Positions 45,008 through 53,425 of a stretch of 64,000 bases of DNA are shown here, piece after piece. A program made the translations under genes and the position numbers. The notes below the pieces were generated by a model that was given only the letters and a program-made list of their open reading frames with translations, was not told the DNA's origin and ran no database searches. The DNA is from CBDFLD01 sp965249005 (GTDB taxonomy: Bacteria > Acidobacteriota > UBA6911): positions 62,001-126,000 of the forward strand of contig CBDFLD010000019.1 in the NCBI GenBank assembly GCA_965249005.1, written 5' to 3'. Position 1 is the stretch's first letter. Each line of letters begins with the position of its first letter.

Positions 45008-46156
45008 CTACGCACTTCGATACAGCTTGGTGAGCACGAACTCCTCGTGACGCAAGGCTTCGGCGTTGGTTAATCGGCCATTGATGTTGCGAGCCATCAC
45101 CTCCATGATGCTGTCAGCAGCCTGATCCAGTGTTTGTTCCAGCCGCAACATACCGCTGATGTCCACATCGATGTGCTCGCGCATCGTCTCAACGGTCTGG
45201 GGATTGGCACAGATCTTCATGACCGGAATAATCGGATTGCCAATTATGTTGCCCTGACCTGTGGTAAAGAAGTGCAGCACCGATCCTCCTGCAGCGCACA
45301 GGGTTACCATTTCCGCCGCAGCGCTGGAGCTGTCCATGAAGTGTAATCCTGGGCCTTTAGGCTCCTCAGCAGGCAAGAGTACCGAAGCCATTTTGTTGCG
45401 GCCCATTTTTGCGATATTACCAAATGCTTTTTCCTCAATGGTCGAAAGGCCTCCCCGGATGTTTCCCTGAGTAGGCTGCGATCCCAGCAGATCCGCACCG
45501 GTTCCAATGATGAAATCCTGATATGCCTGAAATGTCTGCCTGTAAGTTTCGCCGACTTCGGGGGTCACCGCCTGTGAGACGACTATATCCTCGCCGCCTG
45601 TCATCTCGCTGGTTTCTCCAAATATGGCCGCCGCTCCGGCCTCAAGCATCCGTTCGAGCACGCGCCCGACGGCAGGATTGCTAGCCAACCCCAAGGTCGT
45701 ATCCGACTCCCCGCACTTGGCGCTCACCACCAGATCCTTCATTTCGATCGGAGTCGTCTGCAATTCGGACGCATCCTGTATTAGCTCTTTCGCTTTGCGG
45801 GAGGCCGATTCAATGATTTTCAGATCCCCTGCGCCCTCGATGCTGAAGCCGGCTACCGGTTTTCCCGTTTCGGCGATTCCCTGGACCACCCGATCGGTCC
45901 AGTTCGGTTCGATACCGACAACCACAACAGCCGCTACGTTGGGGTTCCGGCCGGTTCCTATCAGGGTGCGAAATGTCAGCTCCAGATCCTCACCAAATTG
46001 GAGACGACCATACGGATGCGAGAGTGCCTTCGTGCCGGGAATGAGCCGTGCCACTCCCTCCGCGGCTGCATTGGAGAGATCATCTACTGGAAGCACAACA
46101 ACATGGTTTCTTACGCCTACGCGTCCATCAGGTCGACGGTATCCTTTGAGTTCCAT
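45008..46156 (-). CDS. UxaA/SuyB-like lyase, large subunit
   Basis: A 382-residue protein of the altronate/galactarate dehydratase large-domain family. Conserved blocks: GYRRPDGRVGVRNHVVVLPV, KALSHPYGRLQFGEDLE, SAKCGESDTTLGLASNP, ETSEMTGGED, and HFFTTGQGNIIGNP. The split into two genes and the run HIDVDISGMLRLEQTLDQA resemble sulfolactate sulfo-lyase SuyB more than one-chain altronate dehydratase, but sequence alone does not settle sulfolactate versus a sugar acid. Two-base gap behind the small subunit. Confidence 0.85.
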   Translation of the reverse strand: MELKGYRRPDGRVGVRNHVVVLPVDDLSNAAAEGVARLIPGTKALSHPYGRLQFGEDLELTFRTLIGTGRNPNVAAVVVVGIEPNWTDRVVQGIAETGKPVAGFSIEGAGDLKIIESASRKAKELIQDASELQTTPIEMKDLVVSAKCGESDTTLGLASNPAVGRVLERMLEAGAAAIFGETSEMTGGEDIVVSQAVTPEVGETYRQTFQAYQDFIIGTGADLLGSQPTQGNIRGGLSTIEEKAFGNIAKMGRNKMASVLLPAEEPKGPGLHFMDSSSAAAEMVTLCAAGGSVLHFFTTGQGNIIGNPIIPVMKICANPQTVETMREHIDVDISGMLRLEQTLDQAADSIMEVMARNINGRLTNAEALRHEEFVLTKLYRSA

Positions 46157-46158
46157 CG

Positions 46159-46446
46159 TCAGTTCCTCCAGCGAAGACTCTTGAGGTTGTGGGTGTGGAC
46201 ATAGCCTCCCTTGGAAATCGGGATCGCGGCCTCACCAATACATCTTCCATACTTCATGACTTCCGTTCCCTTGGGAATGTCACGCATCGCGACCTTGTGC
46301 CCGAGAGGGATAGCCTCTGTGGGCTTGGCCGCGCCAACGGTCTCTCCTTCGATCGTCACCGCTGTCGCTTCCACGCCCGATAGTAGATCCACCACGGCAA
46401 CGGCCACGTCGTCGTTGGCGTCATGCATGAGCAGCTTGTGTTTCAT
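46159..46446 (-). CDS. UxaA/SuyA-like lyase, small SAF-domain subunit
   Basis: A 95-residue SAF-domain protein that pairs with the large subunit. MKHKLLMHDANDDVAVAV opens the domain; PLGHKVAMRDIPKGTEVMKY then GRCIGEA and the terminal HTHNLKS carry the conserved His residues. The ATG at 46446 is chosen because the residues upstream do not belong to the fold. Separated from the large subunit by two bases. Confidence 0.87.
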   Translation of the reverse strand: MKHKLLMHDANDDVAVAVVDLLSGVEATAVTIEGETVGAAKPTEAIPLGHKVAMRDIPKGTEVMKYGRCIGEAAIPISKGGYVHTHNLKSLRWRN

Positions 46447-46512
46447 GATAATTCCGCTTTGGCTCCTTTCTTTCACTCCGGCACTCGACGCTGACAAGAA
46501 GAAAGCGTAGTC

Positions 46513-47229
46513 TCACAAACCAGATTCAGACACAATCTGATGAGTCGAATCCGCCTTGCCCGCAAAAACCAGTTTCCGCCTTTCGCCTTGTCGCTCAGAG
46601 AAGTTCACCAATAACTGGTCGCGCACGGACCGGATGTGTTCCACCATGAGCCTCTCGGCCATTTCCTGGTCTTCGTTTTCGAGAGCGTGCAGGATTCTGC
46701 CGTGAGCGGCTGTCGAACTCCGGCCGGAAAGTTCAAACGTGCGCTGCCGCAGAATCATCATCTGATTGTGCATTCTCTGCAGTGTTGTGCGTAGGCGTGA
46801 GTTAGGATTGGCATCCGCCAGAATGGTATGAAAAGCAGCATCCTGGCGCATGTATCTCTGCTTGTCGTTGGCGTGGAGGTGTTTTTCGGCCAGTTCCAGT
46901 GTCCGGTGGAGTTGCGTCCTTATCTTCCGATCCAGTTTCACACCGCGCACCATGCGAGCCTCCAAGATCTCCCGCATCTCATAGATCTCTTCTATATCTT
47001 GAACGGTCAAATCAATCACAAAGGCACCGCGTCGAGGAAAGATTCGAATCAGGCCTTCAGCTTCGAGCCGGTTCAGAGCTTCTCGGATCGGAGACTTGCT
47101 GATCCCAAACCGGGTCGCGAAGAATTCCTCTGTCAGGCGCTGTCCGCTCGACAGCTTCCCCCTTAGGATCTCGCTGCGGATCAGCCGAAACGTCTGCTCG
47201 GTCAAGCTCTCCGGTATTTTGAGTGGCAC
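46513..47229 (-). CDS. GntR-family regulator, FadR/FCD type
   Basis: A 238-residue repressor-type regulator. Winged helix at about 8-75 (LIRSEILRGKLSSGQRLTEE, FGISKSPIREALNRLEAEGL), then an all-helical FCD ligand domain with the metal-site histidines in DAAFHTILADA and AAHGRILHAL and an ending EHIRSVRDQL. Such regulators sense small carboxylates, in keeping with the hydroxy-acid genes that follow on the same strand. Likely controls the lyase, racemase and symporter operon, and perhaps the divergent isomerase gene. Confidence 0.9.
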   Translation of the reverse strand: MPLKIPESLTEQTFRLIRSEILRGKLSSGQRLTEEFFATRFGISKSPIREALNRLEAEGLIRIFPRRGAFVIDLTVQDIEEIYEMREILEARMVRGVKLDRKIRTQLHRTLELAEKHLHANDKQRYMRQDAAFHTILADANPNSRLRTTLQRMHNQMMILRQRTFELSGRSSTAAHGRILHALENEDQEMAERLMVEHIRSVRDQLLVNFSERQGERRKLVFAGKADSTHQIVSESGL

Positions 47230-47458
47230 AGTTCCCCTTCGAAGTCGAACACGCTTATACGAACTTGTTTATATCACATACCAGGCACTCATGCTCACCC
47301 CCACCAAGTTCCTCGTCCACCGAACAAGACCAGAGAGCACCAAGTTGACTTTCATATCAGCTGTAACCAGCTTATTGTAAGTGTTTTATTTTGGTTTGGC
47401 TAGAAGTAACCGATCACGAAATGGAAACGACTTTTTTGGGGAGCAGGACTATGATATA

Positions 47459-47473
47459 TGAGATATTATCTCA
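47459..47473. promoter_or_regulatory. Palindrome in the GntR/isomerase divergent gap
   Basis: TGAGATA-T-TATCTCA is a perfect 15-bp palindrome in the 322-bp gap (47230-47551) between the divergent GntR and NagB-like genes. It is the best operator candidate there for the FadR-type regulator. It is closer to the isomerase gene (79 bases upstream of its start). The remaining gap is AT-rich with no gene. Confidence 0.45.
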
Positions 47474-47551
47474 AAAATGATCATGATCTGCTAATTGAAA
47501 GCATAGCTTGTGGGAAGGCAGAGCGCAAACTCGCTGGAGGGACGTTTATCC

Positions 47552-48397
47552 GTGAAGCGTGCCAAGGAAATCCGCTGGCTCAATCATATGAGCCTTGACG
47601 AAATAATCTCGCGGGCCGGGGATCACCTCCTCGTGCTTGAAACTCTGGACGAGCTTCATCTTCATTTTGCAGAAGCCATTGCTTCCGTGCTGAAGCGCAA
47701 TAGTGCAGCCGGGAAACACACTACCTTGATTCTCCCCTATGGTCCAACCGGTCAGTACCCTTTTTTGAAAGAGATCATCAACCATCAAAGAATTAGCCTC
47801 TCCAATGCAACGCTATTCTTCATGGATGAGTATGCCGATTCGTCCGGTCAAGCCGTGCCTACATCACATCCACTAAGCTTCAGAGGAGGGATCCGTTGGT
47901 TATGGGAATCCCTCGAGCCGGAACTTCGCCCCTTGCCTTCAAACATCATTTTCCCCGATGAAGACAACGTTGAATCTCTTGAAGACACGATAGCTTCCCT
48001 GGGTGGCATCGACGTCTGCTTCGGGGGAATAGGCATCCATGGTCATCTCGCCTTTAACGAGCCAGAAGAAGGCATCAGAGACTCTGGGCCTCGGCTTGTG
48101 CGCATCAATGATTACACGGTGACCATGAATGCAATCCGGTCAGGTGTGGGGGGCGACCTTGAAAATTTCCCTCGGCGCGCCTGGACCTTGGGGCTCAAAC
48201 AATGCCTTTCCGCCCGGCGCATTCGCCTGTATTGTCGCAATGACGTTAAGGGTTTGGATTGGGCCAAAACAGTCCTGAGACTTGCTGTCCTAGGTCAACC
48301 CGCGGACGATTACCCTGTGACCTGGATCCGAGAGCACAATGATTGGCAAGTCATCGCGGATAGAGATACAGCTATTCCCCCCCAGAACCTCTTCTGA
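47552..48397 (+). CDS. Glucosamine-6-phosphate isomerase/deaminase family (NagB-like)
   Basis: A 281-residue NagB/RpiA-fold enzyme. The active-site loops are visible: LPYGPTGQYPF (phosphate), FFMDEYADSSG with the catalytic Asp, and GIGIHGHLAFNEPEEG with the ring-opening His. It would isomerise and deaminate an amino-sugar phosphate, or isomerise a related hexose phosphate. GTG at 47552 lies ten bases behind GGAGGG and is preferred over a GTG at 47510 with no RBS. An amino sugar from the polysaccharide genes at 55-64 kb could be its source. Confidence 0.83.
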   Translation: MKRAKEIRWLNHMSLDEIISRAGDHLLVLETLDELHLHFAEAIASVLKRNSAAGKHTTLILPYGPTGQYPFLKEIINHQRISLSNATLFFMDEYADSSGQAVPTSHPLSFRGGIRWLWESLEPELRPLPSNIIFPDEDNVESLEDTIASLGGIDVCFGGIGIHGHLAFNEPEEGIRDSGPRLVRINDYTVTMNAIRSGVGGDLENFPRRAWTLGLKQCLSARRIRLYCRNDVKGLDWAKTVLRLAVLGQPADDYPVTWIREHNDWQVIADRDTAIPPQNLF

Positions 48398-48470
48398 TTG
48401 AGATGATGACCCGAGACGTTATAGCCGCGCCATGGCTTGTCACAATCACATCGCCGTTCTTGAAAACTTC

Positions 48471-50267
48471 CTACGACGACTCCGTGAGCCTATGGATCGC
48501 CCAGAGCGTGGGAACGGTGCATGCGGCGGCGACAAGAAGCCATAGCAATCCAGTCGTTGGGTTTCCAAGCAGGATGTTGCCCACTCCAAAGAGATAACCC
48601 AAGGTCATCGGGTTCGAGAAAATCCACCCGACGAAGGCGATTTTGAGGTTGTCCGATGCCACGATTCCTTCTTCCTTGGCTATCTCAGTCGAAATGGGCT
48701 TCCAGAGGGGCCCTGCCGGGCGTACCTTCCTGAAGAAGTTCTTCAACACCTCCTTATCGCACGGCGGTGCTATGAATGTTGCGACCAGCCATAGAGTTGT
48801 CACGATGAACAACGAATAGACGAGATACTCCAAGGCATGGTTATTGAAAGCAGCTTCTGAGCCGTAAACCCCCCAGCGAAAAACAATCAGTACGATCAAC
48901 GCACCCGACATGGCAGCCATTTCGCTCCAGGCCGATACACGCCACCAGTAGAAGCGAAGGATATAGACCAGCCCGGCTCCTGACCCGATCCCGGTGATGA
49001 TAAAAAAGAGTGTCCGGACGTCGTCTGCGATAAACAGGATTGAAAAGCTGACCATCAGCTGCAAACCTGTAACCCAGCGGGACACCAAAACATAGTGTGT
49101 TTCGGGCTTGTTCCTTACCAAAAACGGGCGATAGAAGTCGTTGACGAAATACGAAGCACCCAGGTTCAGCCGGGTATCGATCGTCGACATGAAGGCCGCC
49201 AGAAGGCTGGCCACCACGAGTCCTTTCAAGCCTGCGGGGACAAAATTGATGGCCGCAAGATAGACTCGTTCATGATCCGTATACCTCTCTAGGGGAAAAA
49301 TCAGCAGCGTGCCGAGCCCGGCAATAATCCAAGGAAGGGGCCTTACCACATAGTGGGCCACGTTGAACCAGAGGGTGGCAAGCAAAGCGTCTTTCTCCGA
49401 CTTGGCCGCCAGCATTCGCTGGGCGACGTGACTTTGGCCGCCGGGCTCCGCTCCCCCGTACACCTGTGCCCACCATCGCATTGACGCGTACACAATCACA
49501 GTCCAGAGCGATAGGACTCCTGCTTTTGCCGATCCCGAATCTGGAAAGAAAGCGAGCCGATCCGGTGATGTCGTTGCAATACCCTCTACCAACCCCTCCA
49601 GGCCACCCACCTCAGGCTGGCGGCAGACATACATCGCAATCAGGACGGCACCCATCATGGCCAAGATAAACTGAACAAAGTCCGTGATCACAATTGCCGA
49701 GAATCCAGAAAGCGCGGTATAGAACAGGGCCGTAAAACCGCACACGAGAACGATGCCCCATTTCCAGGTATCGTAGTCGGGGTCCGAGCGGTCCACGCCG
49801 AAAAGAATGGTCCCGAACTTCGTCACGGCTACAAAGCCCTGTCCGATCACCAGAATGTTGATGATGAAGCCCATATAAAGGGCCCGAAAGCCACGCAGAA
49901 CTGCGGCTTCTTTTCCCGAATACCTGAGATGAATGAACTCGGCATCGTTGAGAACGTTCGTCCGCCGCCAGAGTTTCGCAAAAAAGAACGTCGTGAACAT
50001 TTGCCCCGTGAGAAAGACCCACCACTCCCAGTTCTTTGCGATCCCGACTTCGCGGACCCAACCTGCAACCAGCAGGGGCGTTGGAAGGGAAAAGGTCGTC
50101 GCCACCATCGATGTTCCCAGAATCCACCACGGGAGTCTCCCGTCCGAGAGGTAGTAGCTGCGAAGTCCTTTCCCTCCACGTCCCTTCATGGCAAAACCGA
50201 CAGCAATGGCAAAGATGAAGTAGAGGCCGATGATGGCATAATCTGCGAATGTAAGAGTGACAGTCAT
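48471..50267 (-). CDS. Sodium:solute symporter (SSS family, long form)
   Basis: A 598-residue transporter with about 14-15 membrane segments and a soluble loop near 520-555. The N-terminus is typical (LTFADYAIIGLYFIFAIAVG, then LRSYYLSDGRLPWWILGTSM). It is divergent from galK with a 122-bp shared gap and may import galactose or a related sugar. Convergent with the NagB-like gene. Confidence 0.88.
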   Translation of the reverse strand: MTVTLTFADYAIIGLYFIFAIAVGFAMKGRGGKGLRSYYLSDGRLPWWILGTSMVATTFSLPTPLLVAGWVREVGIAKNWEWWVFLTGQMFTTFFFAKLWRRTNVLNDAEFIHLRYSGKEAAVLRGFRALYMGFIINILVIGQGFVAVTKFGTILFGVDRSDPDYDTWKWGIVLVCGFTALFYTALSGFSAIVITDFVQFILAMMGAVLIAMYVCRQPEVGGLEGLVEGIATTSPDRLAFFPDSGSAKAGVLSLWTVIVYASMRWWAQVYGGAEPGGQSHVAQRMLAAKSEKDALLATLWFNVAHYVVRPLPWIIAGLGTLLIFPLERYTDHERVYLAAINFVPAGLKGLVVASLLAAFMSTIDTRLNLGASYFVNDFYRPFLVRNKPETHYVLVSRWVTGLQLMVSFSILFIADDVRTLFFIITGIGSGAGLVYILRFYWWRVSAWSEMAAMSGALIVLIVFRWGVYGSEAAFNNHALEYLVYSLFIVTTLWLVATFIAPPCDKEVLKNFFRKVRPAGPLWKPISTEIAKEEGIVASDNLKIAFVGWIFSNPMTLGYLFGVGNILLGNPTTGLLWLLVAAACTVPTLWAIHRLTESS

Positions 50268-50389
50268 GAGACAATCCCCGTCGCGAACGATTCTCAGGGG
50301 GTGAGACGAAAATCTATGAGAGCATCATCATAGAACTGAGTCAAACCCTATATAGCCGGACGACTGTTTCTGAAATCTAGGGAATTGGG

Positions 50390-51571
50390 ATGGGGAAAGA
50401 GAAACCAGTTCAGCTTTTTCGGCAGCAGTTTCAACGCGCGTGGGAGGTGATGAGCCGGGCACCCGGTCGAGTCAATCTCATAGGAGAACACACAGACTAC
50501 AATGATGGATTTGTCCTTCCTGCTGCAATCGACCGAACCATCACCGTCGTGGCGGCAAAGAGAGAGGACTCACTGATCCGTGCCCACTCTGTGGAATTTG
50601 CTCAAGGCTCATCATTCCGGCTCGACCAGATCGAGCCGGATGCGGAGGCTCCCTGGAGCAATTATCTTCGCGGCGTTCTGGCCCAATATAGAAACAAAGG
50701 CTTTGAGCTGCCCGGTGCGGATCTGCTCATCAGTGGAAACGTTCCCATAGAAGCCGGTCTCAGTAGCTCCGCAGCCCTCGAAGTAGCAGTCGCGGAGACC
50801 TTCCGGGTCTTGGGAAGCCTGGACATCGATCCTTCAGAAATGGCCCTTCTTTGCCAGGCTGCGGAGCGAGACTTTGTCGGAGTTCAATGCGGCATCATGG
50901 ACCAATTCATTTCCACGCTTGCCAGAGAAAGGACAGCACTTTTTCTAGACTGTCGAGACCTCTCTCACGCGCTCGTGCCATGGAATCTGGAGGCGAGCAT
51001 TGTCATCTGTGACAGCCGAGTCCAACGCAGCCTGGATGCATCACAGTACAACCAGAGGGGAATCGAGTGTGAAGAAGCGGCTCGCCGATTAAACGGGGAG
51101 CTCGGAAATATTCGAGCCCTTCGCGATGTAGAAATGTCACAGTTGCAGAAAGCTGAGTCCATCTTGCCCGATAGGCTTTTCCGCAGGGTCCGGCACGTCA
51201 TGACAGAAAACCAGAGAGTATTGTCTGCGGTGAACGCTCTAGAGAAAAACGACGGTCAAAAATTGGGAAAGCTCCTCATTCATTCACATAACAGCCTGAG
51301 GGATGACTACGAGGTAAGCTGTCAAGAACTGGACTTGCTGGTCGAGCTGGCGTGCCAGGAAGAGGGAACTCTCGGTGCCCGCATGACAGGCGCCGGTTTT
51401 GGGGGTTGCACCGTTAACCTCGTGCGCCCCGGCCGTGTGAAAGAGTTTTGCGAGAACGTGGAACGAAAATACCAACAACACACCGGACTGAATCCTCACA
51501 TTCAAGTGTGCTCCCTATCTCACGGGGTCACATCCCATCTCAATACTGCTATGCCACCTCCCTCCGCTTAG
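50390..51571 (+). CDS. galK: Galactokinase
   Basis: A 393-residue GHMP kinase. The galactokinase signature RVNLIGEHTDYNDGF begins at residue 27; the ATP-binding motif GLSSSAALEVA and GVQCGIMDQFIS follow, and MTGAGFGGCTVNL closes the C-terminal domain. Converts galactose to galactose 1-phosphate. The final bases overlap the convergent HigA gene by 23 bp. The stop is TAG. Works with galT at 52224-53279; no UDP-glucose 4-epimerase (galE) is seen. Confidence 0.97.
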   Translation: MGKEKPVQLFRQQFQRAWEVMSRAPGRVNLIGEHTDYNDGFVLPAAIDRTITVVAAKREDSLIRAHSVEFAQGSSFRLDQIEPDAEAPWSNYLRGVLAQYRNKGFELPGADLLISGNVPIEAGLSSSAALEVAVAETFRVLGSLDIDPSEMALLCQAAERDFVGVQCGIMDQFISTLARERTALFLDCRDLSHALVPWNLEASIVICDSRVQRSLDASQYNQRGIECEEAARRLNGELGNIRALRDVEMSQLQKAESILPDRLFRRVRHVMTENQRVLSAVNALEKNDGQKLGKLLIHSHNSLRDDYEVSCQELDLLVELACQEEGTLGARMTGAGFGGCTVNLVRPGRVKEFCENVERKYQQHTGLNPHIQVCSLSHGVTSHLNTAMPPPSA

Positions 51572-51815
51572 CCGCCTGGTCGAGATCATATGTCGCTTGC
51601 AGGTTCATCCAAAGCTTTGCGGATGTGCCCAGCGCACTTGCCAGATCCAGAGCCGCGTCGGCCGTGATTCCACGCTTTCCTTTGATCAACTCGTTTAGCC
51701 GTGTTCGCGTCCAGCCGAGTTTTTCGGCAAATTCCACTTGTGTAGTCCCGGCAGGCCTTAGGAACTCCTCAAAGAGGATTTTACCTGGATGAAAAGGATT
51801 CTTCGGTTGTCTCAC
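51549..51815 (-). CDS. higA: HigA antitoxin (XRE-type)
   Basis: An 88-residue antitoxin with HPGKILFEEFLRPAGTTQVE, helix-turn-helix LGWTRTRLNELIKGKRGI and LASALGTSAKLWMNLQATYD. GTG start at 51815 behind AAGGG. It lies 27 bases behind the HigB-like gene and overlaps the end of galK. Distinct from the HigA at 26756. Confidence 0.92.
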   Translation of the reverse strand: MRQPKNPFHPGKILFEEFLRPAGTTQVEFAEKLGWTRTRLNELIKGKRGITADAALDLASALGTSAKLWMNLQATYDLDQAAKRREVA

Positions 51816-51842
51816 GCTGACACCCTTGCCTATTTGCCACTT

Positions 51843-52132
51843 TCAATGATAGTCAGTAACCTGTACGTCAAAACCGTTACCAGCCTCCCATCGGAACACG
51901 ACGCGCCATTGATCGTTGATCCGAATAGAGTGAAAGCCCTTCCACTTTCCCCTCAAGGCCTCAAGGCGGTTGCGGGGGGGGCGCGCAGGTCTTTCAACTG
52001 TGCTGCATCATGTAGATAGAGTAGTTTCCTACGCGCTGCTCGCCGGAGTTCCGGGGGAAACTGCCGCACAGCCCTGGATAGTTTATCGTCGAATAGATCT
52101 TCTGCAAGCTGATTCCCAAAGCTTTCTATCAC
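51843..52132 (-). pseudogene. higB: HigB toxin, frameshifted at a run of eight C
   Basis: The N-terminal half (VIESFGNQLAEDLFDDKLSR, then FPPELRRAARRKLLYLHDAA, DLRAPP) and C-terminal half (RLEALRGKWKGFHSIRINDQ, then VTDYH, TGA at 51843) together form a standard HigB, but in different frames. The break is at a C8 tract (plus-strand G8, 51974-51981). One more C would restore APPRNRLEAL. Total span of 290 bases is not a multiple of three. Antitoxin intact. Phase variation, a fixed inactivating slip or a base-calling error are all possible. Confidence 0.85.
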
Positions 52133-52141
52133 TGTTATACG

Positions 52142-52158
52142 TTATCGGAATTCGATAA
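52142..52158. promoter_or_regulatory. Operator candidate of the second HigBA module
   Basis: TTATCG-GAATT-CGATAA is a 6-bp inverted repeat ten bases upstream of the toxin start, overlapping a likely -10 (TATAAC on the minus strand). HigA autorepressors bind such palindromes. It differs in sequence from the palindrome of the first module, consistent with two independent systems. Confidence 0.5.
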
Positions 52159-52223
52159 TTTCCGCAAGAGTGAAACTTCAGGCGGTGTCCCTAGCCAGAA
52201 AAAAGGATCTACTTGGGTTCACC

Positions 52224-53279
52224 TCAACGCACGGCATCGTAGTGTGTGTCGGGTAGCGCTCTCAGGTGGGTCGCTGCCGCTTCCGCTGTAATGTCTCTCT
52301 GCGGGGTGGCCAGCATTTCGAAGCCCACCATGAACTTGCGCACGCTGGCTGAACGCAGCAGCGGCGGGTAATAGTGGGCGTGCAGATGCCACTCCTGCCC
52401 AGACCCCATCTCCGCGGGGCGTTGATGAAAGCCCATGGAGTAGGGGAAGGGTGTACGGAAAAGGTTGTCATAGCGCGCGGTCAGCCGCCCGAGTGCATCG
52501 GCCAGATTGACTCTTTCTCGATCGCTGAGCTCATCGAGTCCGGTCCGGTGTCGCCGGCTCATCACCAAGGTCTCAAACGGCCAGAGGGCCCAGAAAGGGA
52601 CAACAACAACGAAATCCTCGTTCTGAAGTACTAGTCTTTCATCCTCCTTTTGCTCTATTTCAAGATAACGGCACAGCATACAGGCGTCATGATCATACAG
52701 GTGCTCCAGGAAAGCCGCTTGCTCTTTCGCGGGCTCGTTGGGGAGGTGCTCGGTGGCCCAGACCTGGCAGTGAGGATGGGGATTGCTGCAACCCATCAGT
52801 GCGCCTCGGTTCTCGAATATCTGAACATACTCGATTCCGGGGAGGGCCAGCAAATCTGTATATTGTTTCGTCCAGACATCCACAACCAGCTCGATCTCCG
52901 ATCTCTTCATCATCGAGAGAGACAAGTCATGTCGAGGAGAAAAGCATACGACCCGGCAGAGGCCCCTTTCACTCCGAGCCAGTAACAGGTCATTTCGAGT
53001 ATCTCTCTCGTCGGGGGTCCTGGCAGTCAATGCCGGGTAATCGTTGTCAAAGACGAAAGTCCCCTGATAGCCGGGATTCTTGCGATCCCCCACTCGAGTG
53101 TTTCCGGGACAAAGATAGCAATCGGGATCGTGCGCGGGTACCGCTGCGTCGTGAACCGGTTCTTGCAGTCCCCGCCAAGGCCGTTCCATCCGATGGGGGG
53201 ATACAAGGATCCATTCTCGAGTCAGGGGGTTGTAGCGCCGATGAGGATTCTCCATTAGATTTGATGGCATGAGAGTCAT
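52224..53279 (-). CDS. galT: Galactose-1-phosphate uridylyltransferase
   Basis: A 351-residue HIT-superfamily enzyme exchanging UMP between UDP-glucose and galactose 1-phosphate. The catalytic motif is SNPHPHCQVWA (His-Pro-His). A Cys pair CYLC near residue 55 and later His residues form the zinc site, and EWHLHAHYYPP carries the iron-site histidines. Start at 53279 behind TTGGAG; upstream codons run into the small ORF. In a run phosphofructokinase-small ORF-galT on the minus strand, converging on the HigBA module. Confidence 0.96.
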   Translation of the reverse strand: MTLMPSNLMENPHRRYNPLTREWILVSPHRMERPWRGLQEPVHDAAVPAHDPDCYLCPGNTRVGDRKNPGYQGTFVFDNDYPALTARTPDERDTRNDLLLARSERGLCRVVCFSPRHDLSLSMMKRSEIELVVDVWTKQYTDLLALPGIEYVQIFENRGALMGCSNPHPHCQVWATEHLPNEPAKEQAAFLEHLYDHDACMLCRYLEIEQKEDERLVLQNEDFVVVVPFWALWPFETLVMSRRHRTGLDELSDRERVNLADALGRLTARYDNLFRTPFPYSMGFHQRPAEMGSGQEWHLHAHYYPPLLRSASVRKFMVGFEMLATPQRDITAEAAATHLRALPDTHYDAVR

Positions 53280-53310
53280 CTTGGCTCCAATAGAATGGGT
53301 ATCAGTAGGC

Positions 53311-53391
53311 TTACCAAAAGATGACGTACAGAGCCATGGTCCCAATGATGAGCAAGGTCCCAAACCAGACGACCGATGGCGCCGGCGTCAT
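53311..53391 (-). CDS. Possible 26-residue single-pass membrane protein
   Basis: Begins MTPAPSVVWFGTLLIIGTMA and ends LYVIFW with TAA at 53311. Almost entirely one hydrophobic helix with a short polar N-terminus. GGAAAG lies eight bases upstream of the ATG. It sits between the phosphofructokinase stop (34 bases) and galT start (31 bases) on the same strand, filling the gap. Small membrane peptides next to transporters or enzymes are known, but a chance hydrophobic frame cannot be excluded. Confidence 0.4.
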   Translation of the reverse strand: MTPAPSVVWFGTLLIIGTMALYVIFW

Positions 53392-53425
53392 ATCGAATTC
53401 TTTCCGTACACATTCATAAGGGATT

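Noticed and set aside
47510..47551. Upstream GTG start for the NagB-like gene
   Set aside because: No Shine-Dalgarno before it, whereas GGAGGG lies ten bases before the GTG at 47552, and family length fits the shorter form.
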